In this document: piece by piece, positions 1-11,763 of the stretch
Position numbering within the stretch: the stretch's first letter is position 1
Layout of the letters: every line of letters begins with the position of its first letter
NCBI GenBank assembly: GCA_030770535.1
Contig: JASVEC010000052.1
Coordinates: forward strand, 177,134-241,133
Direction of reading: 5' to 3'
From: Batkoa obscura
Taxonomy: Eukaryota; Entomophthoromycota; Entomophthoromycetes; Entomophthorales; Batkoaceae
DNA length: 64,000 nucleotides
Made by a program: the position numbers and the translations under genes
Notes under the pieces: model-generated
Database searches by the model: none
Seen by the model: the letters and a program-made list of their open reading frames with translations, nothing else
What the model was told of the DNA's origin: nothing

Positions 1-551
1 ATCAATAAACGATCTACTACATGAACTAAACCGTTTAAGCTAGCCAAATCGGAGTTTATAATCGTTGCTGGAGGTAATGGGCCAGAACTTACTTGAATTT
101 GACCTAACGATAAACGTGCCCATTTCATACCTTGCTCTTTACCTTGGATTTTTAATAGTGTATTAGCAAAATGTAAAGATTGTATTGAGCTACCTGGTAT
201 TAAACCAGGTAAAATATGATACAGTAATACGCTCTTTAAATCTAGATCGGTCAATCTGTTGATACTATTTATTTGCTTCATTGCTTCATTACTTGGTGCT
301 AATATTGTTATCTTTTCGTTTGATTGCTCTAATAAAGTACGTATTTCTTTAAATTGATCACTCTGTATAAAATTATAATACTCCATTGTTTGGGGATTTT
401 CTCCTAAGCATTTTAAGATAGAATCGTGTGGTTTTCTCATTGTTAAATTGGTGTATTTCACTACATTGTTATCCTTTGATTCAATAACGATTTGAGAGAA
501 TATAGTGATATTAAAATAACTTAATAAAAAGAAGAATTTAGTTAATATCAT
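1..551 (-). CDS. FAS1 (fasciclin) domain secreted protein, partial
   Basis: The frame is open from an ATG at 551 to the window edge, so the C-terminus is missing. About the first 20 residues (MILTKFFFLLSYFNITIFSQ) form a signal peptide, so the protein is probably secreted or on the cell surface. The rest fits one FAS1 domain: the H1-type motif ITILAPSNEAM at residues 81-91, then VLLYHILPG, then the H2-type motif NGLVHVVDRLL at 173-183. FAS1 domains are adhesion modules of surface proteins, often GPI-anchored in fungi. No intron is seen in this part. It is divergent from the secreted-protein gene at 1020. Further FAS1 repeats or an anchor would lie outside the window. The family call is by motif memory and is fairly sure. 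Confidence 0.82.
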   Translation of the reverse strand, partial: MILTKFFFLLSYFNITIFSQIVIESKDNNVVKYTNLTMRKPHDSILKCLGENPQTMEYYNFIQSDQFKEIRTLLEQSNEKITILAPSNEAMKQINSINRLTDLDLKSVLLYHILPGLIPGSSIQSLHFANTLLKIQGKEQGMKWARLSLGQIQVSSGPLPPATIINSDLASLNGLVHVVDRLL

Positions 552-1019
552 AATAAGAAATTAATTACAAGATGTTAAAAAATAAAAACTTGTCATTATT
601 TAACTATTTTGTTATTTATAATTCCTTTTTTATTATTTATTTCATTAAGTTGAGTATGAGATTAAATTTATGGTAATAAAAGATAATCCTTAGTATCGGA
701 AAATAAGTTTAAAAACTTTAACTGTTGAAAAAAGTAGTAAATTAAGAAACTTGATTGGTTAAATTGAATTCTCAATTTCATTTAATAAAAAATGACTTAT
801 TTTTAAAAAATTACGATTTAGTATTAATATTACATTATCTGTATGTTTCAATCTCTCTACATGATGAATGAGATTTTGCTTTTTATCACTTAATTGAAAC
901 CTTCTCGCTCCTATCTTACTTCGGTTTCATTACTCAAAGAGATAAACAAAAAACGCTAATATATAATGGAATAAAAATAAAATTTTAAAAACTTTATTTG
1001 CTTTATAAATTGATAATTA
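552..1019. other. Intergenic, divergent promoter region
   Basis: This 468-bp AT-rich stretch separates two divergently transcribed secreted-protein genes and must carry both promoters. I see no further gene, repeat or recognisable site. Confidence 0.5.
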
Positions 1020-2082
1020 ATGAAATTTTTATTATTAAGTATTTTATTTTGTAATTTTATTATACAAAGTAATTTTAAGTTTAAATATATAAAACAATAC
1101 TCAACATTCATATAGTTTTATCTCAACAAAATAAAACCGAATTCGATATTGATGGGGCTGGTAAAGAGTAACATTAATACATTGTAAACTTTCAAATTCA
1201 TTATTAACTTTTACATTGAAAGATTAAAATTAAACGATGTTAGCATCGATGGCGAGAAATTTCACTTTTTAGATTTTGGCAATAACTCAGTTGCTTATGG
1301 TTCTGATGTACAACCCTGTCCAGTTTATATTATAGTCACTGGTAACTAATATATAGAAAATATAGAACAAAAGTTTTATACTGTTATTAGGATTTGATAA
1401 TGAGGGAAGACCAATATTACTAGAAGGTCAAAAAGTTATTTTTGATCATTTACCAGGGGATTTAGATTATAGTGATTTAAAAAGAGTGTATTACGTTAAA
1501 GTTTCAAAAGATTATAAACTTAATGAAGATAAAGATGCTAAAACTATAAAAAATAAATTCAATGATATAAATAGTTCGGTAAGTTGTATAATTTAATCAA
1601 TAGTAGTATGATAATAACTGATTTAAATTTAGAGTAAATTATATGTAAATTACCCAATAGTACCAAAAGGATCAACTGTAGAAAATGATGTAGTGACAAA
1701 AAATACAGGTTATTATAAAGGAAAGGAAGTATACTATTTTGACTTAGGATTGAATGGCGGGAATAGTAGTATAGGATATGAAATTAATGGGAAATTGAAT
1801 GTATATAGTTTGAAGCCTACTCAATCAAATTATACTTCATTTTGGAAGCTAAAGTCATTTAATAACAATAACAATAATAATATTAAATCCGTCCAAGATA
1901 TAATTAACTTGAATATAAGTGAAGCAAATAGTAATGATTTTAAAGTTGTAAATAGACCAATATTCAAATTAGATCAGGTCACTAAATCAAACAATACTTT
2001 ACCAAATTCGTTCGCTTTAATTGATCAATCAGTATTCAATTTATGTTTTATATCAATATCATTGTTATACTATGTTATTTAA
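1020..2082 (+). CDS. Secreted, probably GPI-anchored protein with repeated DFG motifs
   Basis: Five exons can be joined in frame: 1020-1068, 1116-1167, 1223-1341, 1391-1578 and 1633-2082. The first exon encodes a signal peptide (MKFLLLSILFCNFII). The mature part has two similar blocks: GEKFHFLDFG followed by CPVYIIVTGF, and GKEVYYFDLG after the segment YPIVPKGST. Between them is LLEGQKVIFDHLPGDLDYSD. I recall such PGD-x-DYS / VYYFDFG blocks in secreted proteins of fungi and other microbes, but I know no function. An Asn run (residues FNNNNNNNI) precedes the C-terminal third. The tail FNLCFISISLLYYVI is hydrophobic and ends the protein, as in a GPI-attachment signal. Exon 1 and exon 2 junctions are inferred from splice sites and frame. 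Confidence 0.7.
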
Positions 2083-2168
2083 ACTAAAATATAATTCCAT
2101 TATCAACCTACTCACTTTCTTATCAATATTACTAAATGTAAGATAATAAAAATAATTTGATTATAGTT

Positions 2169-3077
2169 TTATATTTTATTAAAATCCATTAACTTAATTT
2201 TAAATAACTCAAATAAAGTCATCGTCATAGTTGTATTTGGTATAAAATAAAAGCACCTTAATAACATTCCTTTATAAAATCCTCGTATTCCATTATTTTT
2301 ATAGATTGATTTAATTAAGTTTGAAATATTTACTTTATTTTTACTTGTACCGAAATTTTGTTCTGTTTTTAAATATTGATATTTTGAACGTAAAACTTCG
2401 ATTGGATGAGTTGATGTTACTGCAAGTAAAGTCGATAATGCAGAAGCTTTTACAAAATTTAATGAATCATTATTATTATTGTCATTGAAATACTTTTTGA
2501 ATTTTTCATAAAATGAAAAGTAAATTAAATTATGAGGACCAAACACTGCTACTGATAAAAAGTACCCGTTTTGGAACCCAACCATCCCTTGTTTTCTATA
2601 AATTTGTTGAATTAGCTTATTAACTTTGACTTGCTGACTATCGTTACCCTGGACTTGCAAATACCCTTTTATTACTTCCATTGGATTAAATATTAACCCT
2701 GCTAAATTTGAAGATAAAAATCCGGAAATCGAGTGATTTAATGAATTATTTTGATCGATATTAAAATACTTGTCCAATACTTTCTTGTTTATATCATAAC
2801 TTGTATAAAAGATTGTCATCCCAGGTAATGTAAACAATAATGCAACTGAATAGCCAGAATATAATCCTCTAAGCTGACCCCTATATACGCTTAATCCTTT
2901 TTGAGGTTTACTACTATTTTCAAGGGATTTTTCTCCTACTTGATATCTTATTCTTAATGTATCAACTAATAATTGATTAATATAAATAATTAAATCTATG
3001 GTTTACTTACTTGGATGCATTATAGTTCTACTTATTACTGCTGCTAACCCGCTTGCTAATATTGAATTTTCTATCAT
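2169..3077 (-). CDS. Mitochondrial carrier family (SLC25) protein
   Basis: Two exons: 3011-3077 and 2169-2965, joined as HP-IDTLR across the intron. The protein is about 287 residues, the usual length of the family. Three carrier repeats are visible from their signatures after the odd-numbered helices: HPIDTLRIRYQ, NPMEVIKGYLQV and HPIEVLRSKYQ. Each repeat is followed by a G-rich matrix segment such as GLYSGYS, GFQNGYF and GFYKGML. It should sit in the inner mitochondrial membrane and exchange a small metabolite. The substrate cannot be told from what I can see; the P-x-D/E-x-x-K/R pattern is kept in all three repeats. Its start is the first ATG and opens directly into helix 1. It is divergent from the F-box-like gene at 3428. 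Confidence 0.85.
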
Positions 3078-3427
3078 CTTGGAAGTTAAAAAAATAGATT
3101 AATAGTTTTGATTTTTTTATTACTAATATTAATTAGATTTCCCGACCCTTGCTTTTTATTGGTTCTTTTTATTAAAACGGGGTGCATAATTAACCTACTC
3201 GTTATGTGATTATAAACCTAACGCTATCAATTCTTTTTAGACCATTTGAGGCTAATATACTTTCCATAACTTTTTAAGAAATAAAGTATCAACTATTAGC
3301 AAGTTTAATATCAACACATTTCAAATCTAAATCTAATTTTAGGTTTAAAACAACCATTAAATATCTCTTGAAAGTATTCAAACTTATAAACTTCATAGAC
3401 TCTATTTTTATATTATAAATCTATTAC
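3078..3427. other. Intergenic, divergent promoter region
   Basis: A 350-bp AT-rich gap between the carrier gene and the F-box-like gene. No feature beyond the presumed promoters is recognised. Confidence 0.5.
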
Positions 3428-4732
3428 ATGGTGTTGCAATTTGATTTATTGTCAGACATCTTGATAGAGGAAATTTTTCAATTAGTCAATCCAGAAGAAT
3501 TATTTGATTTATGCTTTTTAAATAAATGTCTGTTTAAGATTGTGAGAAATGTTATTGAAGGTAATTTAAGGTATTCAATTTACAATCAGGAAGGATTTAA
3601 AAAATATCAACACGATTATCAAGAAAAATTCATTAAAGAAGAAGGACTGTCAATGAAACATGTGAATATAAATGGTAATAATATTGGACTTTTGCACTAT
3701 TGTCCGAATGTAGCATCTCTAAATTATAATCACACAGGTAATAATAATAACAGTAACAAATTAGAACTTAGATTACCAAAACTGAAAAAATTAAACATAA
3801 ATTGTCTCAAACACAGAGATTCGCTTAATTTATTTATTGATTTATTAAAGCAAGTTGAAGCAATCAAAATCAGCGGACACATTATAATTATCAATACTAT
3901 CGTTGAATATTTCAATCCAGATAAGCTACATTCACTTATAATTGATGCAGGACATTTTTTATACCTTGATGGGATAGATATTGTTAAAGTCAAATTTGAT
4001 AAATTAAAAGTACTACGTTTGGAATCTAAAGGATTTATTGATAATTCGATTCCAATTGACTCTAATCTAAACTTTGTTCCTAATTTAAGACTGGAGATTA
4101 TAGGAGATCTTGATTACAATCTTGATCTCAAATGTTTTGGCGATTTAAAACAATTACACAGTATAAAAATTTTGAATTCCAATTACCATTATTTTAACAA
4201 TAGGCAGCATAGTGATTTAACAGAAATTGGAAATGATAACATTACTGCCTTAGGATATTTTGAATTAAAATATTTGGATACTTATGATTTTTTCAAATTA
4301 TCTGCTTTAAAGGAAATTCATGTTAATGATTTTTCAATAAAGTTATTACAGTCAATTTCGTCCTTATCGAATATACAGATTATTCATTTTGTGAACTTAA
4401 ATTTTAACATCACTCAAATATTTGATAAATTTGGCTTGGACAATAACAATTTTTGTAAGGGACAATATAGTAGAATTAAATGTAAGTTTATTAAACAAAT
4501 TAAAATTGACTTTTATAATGGTTCATTTGACAATCTTCTCGACTTTCTATCCTCATTTACAAATATTGAGGTAGTCAGTGTTAAAATTTTAGATCTTATA
4601 AGTATAAATGTAAAATTCAACTATAAGTTTACTATCCCTTTCTTATTATTTGCCCCTAGTAAGTATATTATGAATATTCCATTTTATATTGACCCAAAGA
4701 GAATTCCAATGTTAAACTGGGTAAGCCTATAG
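3428..4732 (+). CDS. F-box/LRR-like protein, copy 1 (intronless)
   Basis: An uninterrupted 434-residue frame. Residues 5-40 (LLSDILIEEIFQLVNPEELF... LNKCLFKIV) look like a divergent F-box: L-x-x-I-L-x-E-I-F then a second helix and a basic third helix. The rest is a long series of irregular Leu/Ile-rich segments (LPKLKKLNI, FDKLKVLRL, FGDLKQLHSIKIL, LSALKEIHV, FTNIEVVSVKIL) like degenerate leucine-rich repeats. F-box proteins bridge Skp1 of SCF ubiquitin ligases to substrates, so a substrate adaptor role is inferred. It shares its whole layout, and the closing L-N-W-x-S-L, with the genes at 27410 and 56247. Lack of introns contrasts with most neighbours. The F-box is weak, so Skp1 binding is unproven. 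Confidence 0.7.
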   Translation: MVLQFDLLSDILIEEIFQLVNPEELFDLCFLNKCLFKIVRNVIEGNLRYSIYNQEGFKKYQHDYQEKFIKEEGLSMKHVNINGNNIGLLHYCPNVASLNYNHTGNNNNSNKLELRLPKLKKLNINCLKHRDSLNLFIDLLKQVEAIKISGHIIIINTIVEYFNPDKLHSLIIDAGHFLYLDGIDIVKVKFDKLKVLRLESKGFIDNSIPIDSNLNFVPNLRLEIIGDLDYNLDLKCFGDLKQLHSIKILNSNYHYFNNRQHSDLTEIGNDNITALGYFELKYLDTYDFFKLSALKEIHVNDFSIKLLQSISSLSNIQIIHFVNLNFNITQIFDKFGLDNNNFCKGQYSRIKCKFIKQIKIDFYNGSFDNLLDFLSSFTNIEVVSVKILDLISINVKFNYKFTIPFLLFAPSKYIMNIPFYIDPKRIPMLNWVSL

Positions 4733-6921
4733 TAAATTTATTATATTAGTAAAGGGGATCATTTTCTATCGTTTATGTTTTGATTTTGAAGGAATTAGAA
4801 TGATTCTTTGTAGTTGAAATATGTGGTAACACAAGTGTATAAATTTATATTATATTGTAGCCCTTTTTCTAGTACAAAAGTGGTAATGGATTTATCTATT
4901 ACTAAATTTTAATCAAATGTGTATTAATAAAGCCTATTGATTTTATAGCTGAGTCTTTATAGCATTTTGTTTTAATTAAATCACTAATAGCACTTTTGCT
5001 AAGGTGATAGCGATCATATCCATAGGTGACTCAAAAATTTCATAAAATCAATTTACTTTTGACAGAAGGGAGTCATTTATAGATTAACTAAAAATGCCTC
5101 AATAAAGAGTTTATTACAATAATTAAAATTTTATCTGTATAGCTTTTTAAAAGTACATAGCTTTAAACCCAACTACTTGTATGGATAAAGTTAAACCCAA
5201 GGTTCAGCTATATTCCGGTTTTAATTTTTTGCTAAAAAGGCAAATTAGGCATAAACTAAGGCAATAACAGCCTTATTTTCTTTATTAAAGAAATTGTACT
5301 TTTTTTTCAAATTTCAAACTCATAATATTTAGTATAGACATTTTTTAATCTATTCCTTTATCCATTTTTTAAATGTTGATGAGTGGGAAATTTCTTAGTG
5401 GAATTTTTAAACAAAAGACATGCCCATATTTGAGCTTGTGGATAAGTTTGGTTATGGATTCAAACGCAGCCTTATATTAACTTATGGTGATGTAACTTGC
5501 CTTCATACTATTGTTTTTTAATATTAATATGTATTAAAGATTATGTATAAGCACAAACATGTATATAGTCATTAGCTTTATTGTTCATTTGTCTATGCGA
5601 CTTTATACCTTGTACAGCGTTTGATAAACATTTATTTCTATAGTCTGCTTTATATAGCCTGCAATTTACTAATTTAGAGATATTTCAATTTCCGCTAAGG
5701 GTATATAACTAACAACTGGTTTTATAACAAGCTTTAAAATAATACTTGTTTCTGTTTTTTTATGTTCTCAATAAAGTCAAAATATAATACCTCGATTTAT
5801 TTATTAATTCATTATATCATATAAAAAGACTGTGGTTGAGGTAAATGAGAGATTTATTTAGAAATCATACATAGCTAATCATTACTCAATATGATCTATA
5901 TCATGCTATCATATGTTGTTCCCGTTATGTTTATTTATTATCCATATAGTTAACCCTTTTTAAAAGTAGACTTTGCGATACTTTATTCAAACATTACAAT
6001 AACATACCATAAACCAACCTAGCGACCTTTATTATAGTAGATAAAATAAAGTCAAGCTTTACTTTTTAATAATAGTGAAGCAGGAATTATACATTTTTTA
6101 TTTACTGTTGGACCTTGTCATCTCATCAGTTTAATTTAAACTCATTATATTAAAAGAATAAATTATAGTCTTAGTGATCTAGATTTAATTGGTTAAGTCT
6201 TATAGATCTTTTAAAACTTTTAAAATTATTACCTACTGACTGTCACATTGAACAATGAGCATTTCTTGCTATATACAGAAAAAATGAGTCTCTCAAAAGG
6301 AGGAAAATGTCGCTTCTGTTTATTTTTGTCTAAAAGTGATAATAAGAATTTATTCTTGAAATAAATTTTAAATGAATCTATAATTAATAAACCTTAAGCA
6401 CTCCCTCCGTAATTCTGATTATCCTCCTTTTTATCCTTTATTTGAATTTTTAAAAATAAGTGTTCTGCTTTTTGGCATTAGCAAGGAAAAAGATTGTCTT
6501 CAAGTTAATTTTAACTTTGGTTATTTTAATACACTCAATTGTAATTGAATAAATTCTAAAGGAATGAAACATAAAAGAAATAAAGATTGATTCTTTATCT
6601 TTACAAGCGAATTCAAAGAAAGATAGAATAACTTTTATTAAAATTTAAAAAAATTCAACCATCACAATTCAAAATGAGTTAAGGAAATAAATAATTTAAA
6701 TCTATAGCTATATTTGGGAATATATCAAATCTTTGAGCACTAAAAAAATAATGACATATCACATTATTCTACTATTATTAGAGAAATAAACTAGTTGCAT
6801 ATTTGAGCAATATCAATAATATAAATCAATTAACTAAAAAATATCTCACTTTAAATGGTATAAATAGTAAAGAAAATAAACTAAAACAAACTAAAATATA
6901 TTATTTTTAATATATAAAGCT
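4733..6921. other. Intergenic region upstream of LPMO copy 1
   Basis: About 2.2 kb of AT-rich DNA with stops in every frame and no recognisable gene, tRNA or transposon copy. Its right end carries the LPMO upstream motif at 6752-6767. Confidence 0.45.
6752..6767 (+). promoter_or_regulatory. Shared LPMO upstream motif, copy 1
   Basis: TGACATATCACATTAT lies about 155 bp before the ATG. The same 16-mer, with at most two changes, lies 105-160 bp before all four LPMO genes and points the same way relative to the gene. The core TGAYATATCA is near-palindromic, as expected for a dimeric regulator site. Function is inferred from conservation only. Confidence 0.5.
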
Positions 6922-7592
6922 ATGATCTCCCAACTCTTATTTCTTATCTTCGCTACTTCTTTATTAGCACATATGGAGTTTATTACCCCATATCATCGTA
7001 GATCAAAATACTCACCTTACTATAAACAAACTAATAACGTTGACTGGAACGGTTTAGATCCTTTAGGCAGACAAGTACGTAAAAGCTTTTACATGTTTTA
7101 AAAAGATTTACTAAAAAAGTATAGGAAGTATTCACTTATCCTTTCCCATGCAAAGGTCATCCAAAAGGTCCTGTGCAAGCAAGTTATCAAGCTGGTAGCT
7201 CAATTGCTGTGGAGTTTACCGGAACTGCTGTACATAATGGCGGACATTGTCAGTTTGGTATAACTTATGATGATAAAAATATTGTAGTATTAAAAGATGT
7301 ATTCAACAATTGTATCATTGATAGTTTAAAATATAATATCCCATTACCAAGTAATATTCCACCAAGTAAAAATGCTACTTTGGTTTGGGGGTGGATAAAC
7401 GCTATAGGTAATAGAGAATGGTATATGAACTGCGTTGATATTGAAATTACCGGTGGTACACCAGGTGGTAAACTAACTGGTAAAGAAATGTTGGTTGCTA
7501 ATTTACCAGGCTATGTTGGCTTTGAAGAATTTTCAATTGCTGGTCCACAATTAGAAAAATTCAATTCTCGTAAAACTATTTCAATTCCTTAA
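6922..7592 (+). CDS. Secreted LPMO-like copper protein, copy 1
   Basis: Two exons (6922-7074, 7125-7592) give 206 residues. Signal peptide MISQLLFLIFATSLLA is followed directly by His18 (HMEFITPYHRRS), the N-terminal His needed for a copper histidine brace. The second brace His is in AVHNGGHCQ. The later WGWINAIGNREWYMNCVDI block is typical of fungal LPMO-like proteins (AA11-like by motif memory; the AA family is not certain). Four Cys (PCKG, GHCQ, NNCI, MNCV) could form two disulphides. LPMOs cut chitin, cellulose or related polymers oxidatively; the substrate here is unknown. It is the most divergent of the four genes in the middle of exon 2 (AVEFTGTAVHNGG, FGITYDDKNI), yet shares long identical tracts with copies 2 and 3. 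Confidence 0.85.
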
Positions 7593-7828
7593 TACTTTCG
7601 TTGCGTTTAATAAACATAATCTAAAATTGATTTCATGATATTTTTATTAATGGTGAATCTCATCATATTTGTTGTTTGTGGTTTCTATTTTAGCTATTAT
7701 AATTTTGTATAATAGTTTATACTTACTACTTATAATATATATTAATATTCAATAGTTGATTCGCCAATTATTATATCTTTGATTGTTTATCAGATATTGC
7801 ACTTATGGGTTGATACTAAATACTAAAC

Positions 7829-7923
7829 ATAGAATGTTTTTGACTTTATCACTTTTTTAATTTAAGTATTATTTGAGTGAAAAAATTGTTAATAAAATTC
7901 ATATACAAAAAATACATCCCTAT
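7829..7923. mobile_element. GGGGATGT MITE, worn copy
   Basis: The segment runs from GAATGTTTTTGACTTTATCAC through AAGTATTATTTGAGTG to AATACATCCCTATA, aligning along its whole length with better copies such as 39370-39469. The left terminus is eroded. Confidence 0.6.
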
Positions 7924-9342
7924 ACATAGTAATTTATATTAAAATTTAGAAGAGTTTAACTCCAACTTTAAATGTTTAGCTGCCTATCCAAAAGGAATTT
8001 CTCAGAAATAAAACGAGAGAGCACAAATGTAAAAGGTTATAGATACGTTAAATCAAAGTATCTTTTAGTAAAGGTGTTTATTATATAATTTTAATTTTTC
8101 CGTACTTAGTCTTAGCTTTAAGTGTTCTTAAAAGAGTGCAATGCTGGAGAACATTCAGAGAAATAGCCAACTTACAAGACCTCTCTGCTTTATTATTCAA
8201 TTTGTATATTACTGAGTATAGCCTGGATAGCCTTGATAAAATTGTATAAATTTTTAACTAATAGTTTTGAAAATATTAGCAACTCTGATGCCATTTCAGA
8301 ACTGGGGAATCACCTTATAATATCATATTAGAGGCTATAGTGCCTTAGTCAAGTACAGGTGATATTTCAAGTGATGGCTCAAAACCATATAGCTTTATTG
8401 AGGCAAACACTTATTAAAAAGTGCCTTCAATAATCGCTTAATTATTTGTAAATAATACTAACTTATTTTTTCCTCAAATCAATAAAGTTGTTCTTTATTT
8501 TTTTACTTATTTAAATATCTCTTTCCTATTTTAAGGTGATATGATAGCCTGGTCGATAAACGTAAATCACTGTGGGAGGTAGTTTTCATGTGATGATGGT
8601 ATAGCATAGCTATATATATAAATTGCTGTATTTGATTAATGGTATAGTATTTTATTGAGATACCTTAGGTGAGAGGTAAATTATATCTCTGAAATAAAAG
8701 AGAAGTTGGCTCGAAACACAACCTATAAATTGGATAAATCATTACTTCAATTGCTTACCATAAACTTATATAGTTGTACTTGCTTATTTATCAAGTATAT
8801 AGTAGTATCTCGTATTTATTACAATACTACCTTCTCGCTTTTTTTCATACATTCATCGCAATATGCTTTCATAATTGACATTTTACCTTAATTATCTCGA
8901 TTTCCCTTTCAAGTATGATGGTTTTTTTAATTTCATTAAATTACTGTATTATTTTGTTCTTACTTCTATATAAAGAAATTTTACTGTACAATTTTAAAAA
9001 TAATATAATGAAATGGCGACTATGATACTAATAAACTAGATCATTTACATTAGTTTGTTTTATTAAAACTTGAGTTTTCTATATTTAAGACTGATAATAT
9101 TTGAAAGTACTACGCCTTCAAAGCCCTATAAAAGACAAACATCATGGTGAAACCAAGTTACTTAATTTTTAATAAAGGGGCAACAGGGTTATTAAAACTT
9201 ATATCCAAATCAAAAGCAATAAAATAAAAAGAAACATAATTGAATCATGTTATCGGCAAAAACTTTTAAACTCAAAAAACTAATAACATTATCGATATAT
9301 TTAGCAATATGGTGTTGAAGATTTATTCGTACCAAAGCTTGA

Positions 9343-9358
9343 TGATATATCACATTAT
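9343..9358 (+). promoter_or_regulatory. Shared LPMO upstream motif, copy 2
   Basis: TGATATATCACATTAT, about 140 bp before the ATG at 9500, with a perfect TGATATATCA palindrome. A second shared block, TTAGCAATATGGTGTT, lies about 40 bp further upstream and recurs before copies 3 and 4. Confidence 0.5.
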
Positions 9359-9499
9359 AGCACTCTGACTATTGTAATTTAATGTCAATATAAGAATAGC
9401 AGTAAAAATAACTCATTAATGACATACCTAACTTTAGCTACTATAAATAAAGGGAATAGAACGAAATAAATAATAAAAACAAATAATACATCTACTACT

Positions 9500-10206
9500 A
9501 TGATCTCAAACTTCCTTTTTCTTATTTTTACTGCTTCCTTATTGGCTCATATAGAATTCATCACCCCATATCATCGTAGATCAAAGTACTCTCCTTATTA
9601 TCAACAAACTAATAACGTTGATTATGATGGATTAAATCCCTTAGGCAGTAAGGTAAGTAGTGTTTTCACATATATATGACTTTCATAACAAGCGAAAATA
9701 TCATAAAGTAAGTATTAACTGCAATTCATCTTATTTAGGCTGGATTCACTTATCCTTTCCCATGCAAAGGTCATCCAAAAGGTCCTGTGCAAGCAAGTTA
9801 TCAAGCTGGTAGCTCAATTGCAGTAGAACTTACTGGAGTTGCTATACACAATGGTGGACATTGTCAGTTTGCATTAAGTTATGATGATAAAAAGTTTGTA
9901 GTATTAAAAGATGTATTCAACAATTGTATCATTGATAGTTTAAAATATAATATCCCATTACCAAGTAATATCCCACCAAGTAAAAATGCAACCTTAGCTT
10001 GGGGGTGGATAAATGCTAGTGGTAACAGGGAATGGTATATGAACTGCGTTGATATTGAAATTACCGGTGGTACACCAGGCGGTAAACTAACTGGTAAAGA
10101 AATGTTGGTTGCTGACTTACCGGGCTATCCCATTTTTGAAGAATTTTCAATTGCTGGTCCACAACTGGAAAAGTTTGACTCCCGAAATACTATTTCAATT
10201 CCTTAG
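9500..10206 (+). CDS. Secreted LPMO-like copper protein, copy 2
   Basis: Two exons (9500-9652, 9739-10206) of exactly the same sizes as the other three copies (153 + 468 nt, 206 residues). The signal peptide MISNFLFLIFTASLLA leaves His18 at the mature N-terminus (HIEFITPYHRRS; Ile where the others have Met). The second brace His is in AIHNGGHCQ. The protein from exon 2 is nearly the same as copy 3, differing in a short block near the end: VADLPGYPIFEEF here, VANLPGYVGFEEF in copy 3. The 86-nt intron is also almost identical to that of copy 3. Role as for copy 1: presumed oxidative attack on a polysaccharide outside the cell. It faces copy 3 tail to tail. Confidence 0.85.
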
Positions 10207-10925
10207 CAATATCATTTATAATTAAAGCATTTTGTATTTAAAGAAAACTGCTTCTCATCACTTTATTGTTCTATCATAAATAAATTATAAATAGCACTAT
10301 AACACCAAGATAATAAATTATAATTATCGTTTTAACTTTAGTTTCTTAGTGTATGTTTTTAAAATTAAAGTTAATCGATCTATCGTTAAATTATCATTGA
10401 ATATAGTTATCTTAAATATGGTTACATATTATGATACTTTAGCTGAACCTTTATCTCATTTACATCTTTGAGCAAATTCGAAAGTTCTAGTTTCTTGATG
10501 TTATTTGATAATACATCTTGATTATATACATCCATACATAAAGATCATCTGTAAGTTAAGTTGAGGTTTAAACCTTTGCTCTTTATAGTTAATTTATTAA
10601 AAGAAATAGTATTTTCTAACCATATGTGTTCGTATTAGGATACATTAAAGCAAGAAGCTTTCCATTCAGAAATCTTAACATTTATAACACTATAACAAGT
10701 AAGATATTATCGAACTGTTTTGTTAGTGACCCCGCTTTGACTATACAATATTTCAATCAGTTTTATCAGCAATAAACTATTTAATTATACATATAATTAT
10801 GAAAAAAAGATAATCAAGCGATAAAGCATACTCGGATAATAATTTAAAGATAAACACATAATTTATCAAATAAAATAAAGAACTAAAGGGGATCATCTTA
10901 TTTGATTAAATATCAAATAATAGCA
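10207..10925. other. Spacer of the LPMO inverted repeat
   Basis: About 720 bp between the convergent copies 2 and 3. The homology stops at the stop codons on both sides; the spacer is plain AT-rich DNA without a gene and presumably holds both 3' ends. Confidence 0.5.
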
Positions 10926-11632
10926 TCAGGGGATTGAAATAGTATTTCGGGAGTCAAACTTTTCCAGTTGTGGACCAGCAATTGAAAATTCTTCAAAGCC
11001 AACATAGCCTGGTAAATTAGCAACCAACATTTCTTTACCAGTTAGTTTACCGCCTGGTGTACCACCGGTAATTTCAATATCAACGCAGTTCATATACCAT
11101 TCCCTGTTACCACTAGCATTTATCCACCCCCAAGCTAAGGTTGCATTTTTACTTGGTGGGATATTACTTGGTAATGGGATATTATATTTTAAACTATCAA
11201 TGATACAATTGTTGAATACATCTTTTAATACTACAAACTTTTTATCATCATAACTTAATGCAAACTGACAATGTCCACCATTGTGTATAGCAACTCCAGT
11301 AAGTTCTACTGCAATTGAGCTACCAGCTTGATAACTTGCTTGCACAGGACCTTTTGGATGACCTTTGCATGGGAAAGGATAAGTGGCCCAACCCTAAGCA
11401 AGACGAATTGGAGTTAATACTTACTTTATGATATTTTCGCTTGTTATGAAAGTCATATATATGTGAAAACACTACTTACCTTACTGCCTAAGGGATTTAA
11501 TCCATCATAATCAACGTTATTAGTTTGTTGATAATAAGGAGAGTACTTTGATCTACGATGATATGGGGTAATAAACTCCATATGTGCTAATGAAGATGTA
11601 GCAAAGATAAGACAGAAGAGCTGCAAAATCAT
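10926..11632 (-). CDS. Secreted LPMO-like copper protein, copy 3
   Basis: Exons 11480-11632 and 10926-11393. I start at the ATG at 11632, which gives the compact signal peptide MILQLFCLIFATSSLA and His at the mature N-terminus (HMEFITPY). An ATG at 11674 would add 14 hydrophilic residues and is disfavoured. The exon 1 DNA just after the signal peptide matches copy 1 (GCACATATGGAGTTTATTACC); the rest of exon 1, the intron and most of exon 2 match copy 2; a tract coding ANLPGYVGFEEF again matches copy 1. This is a mosaic, as gene conversion makes. Exon 2 opens GWATYPF where the sisters have AGFTYPF or EVFTYPF. It ends in TGA, the others in TAA or TAG. All brace and Cys residues are kept. Confidence 0.85.
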
Positions 11633-11747
11633 GGCTATGAACTTATTTTCACTGTTTACTTTTATTCGTTTCATTTTTTTCTTTTTATACTATTTCAAAT
11701 GAGTTATTTTTTTATGTTCAATATCAATGTATAATGATACTAATACT

Positions 11748-11763
11748 ACAATGTGATATGTCA
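11748..11763 (-). promoter_or_regulatory. Shared LPMO upstream motif, copy 3
   Basis: On the gene strand this reads TGACATATCACATTGT, about 115 bp before the ATG at 11632. See copy 1 for the comparison. Confidence 0.5.

Larger units (their letters stand above)
7593..9499. other. Intergenic between LPMO copies 1 and 2
   Basis: About 1.9 kb with no gene I can support. It holds a worn MITE copy at 7829-7923. The right part, from about 9160, resembles the upstream DNA of LPMO copies 3 and 4 read from the other strand, so the duplicated unit included promoter DNA. Confidence 0.5.

Noticed and set aside
3730-3993. 87-codon minus-strand frame
   Set aside because: Antisense shadow of the F-box-like gene; low-complexity Leu/Ile peptide.
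5370-5420. Possible further MITE copy
   Set aside because: Only short similarity (AATTTCTTAGTGGAATTTTTAA) without either terminus.
8706-8891. 61-codon plus-strand frame between LPMO copies
   Set aside because: No splice context or recognisable features; length expected by chance.
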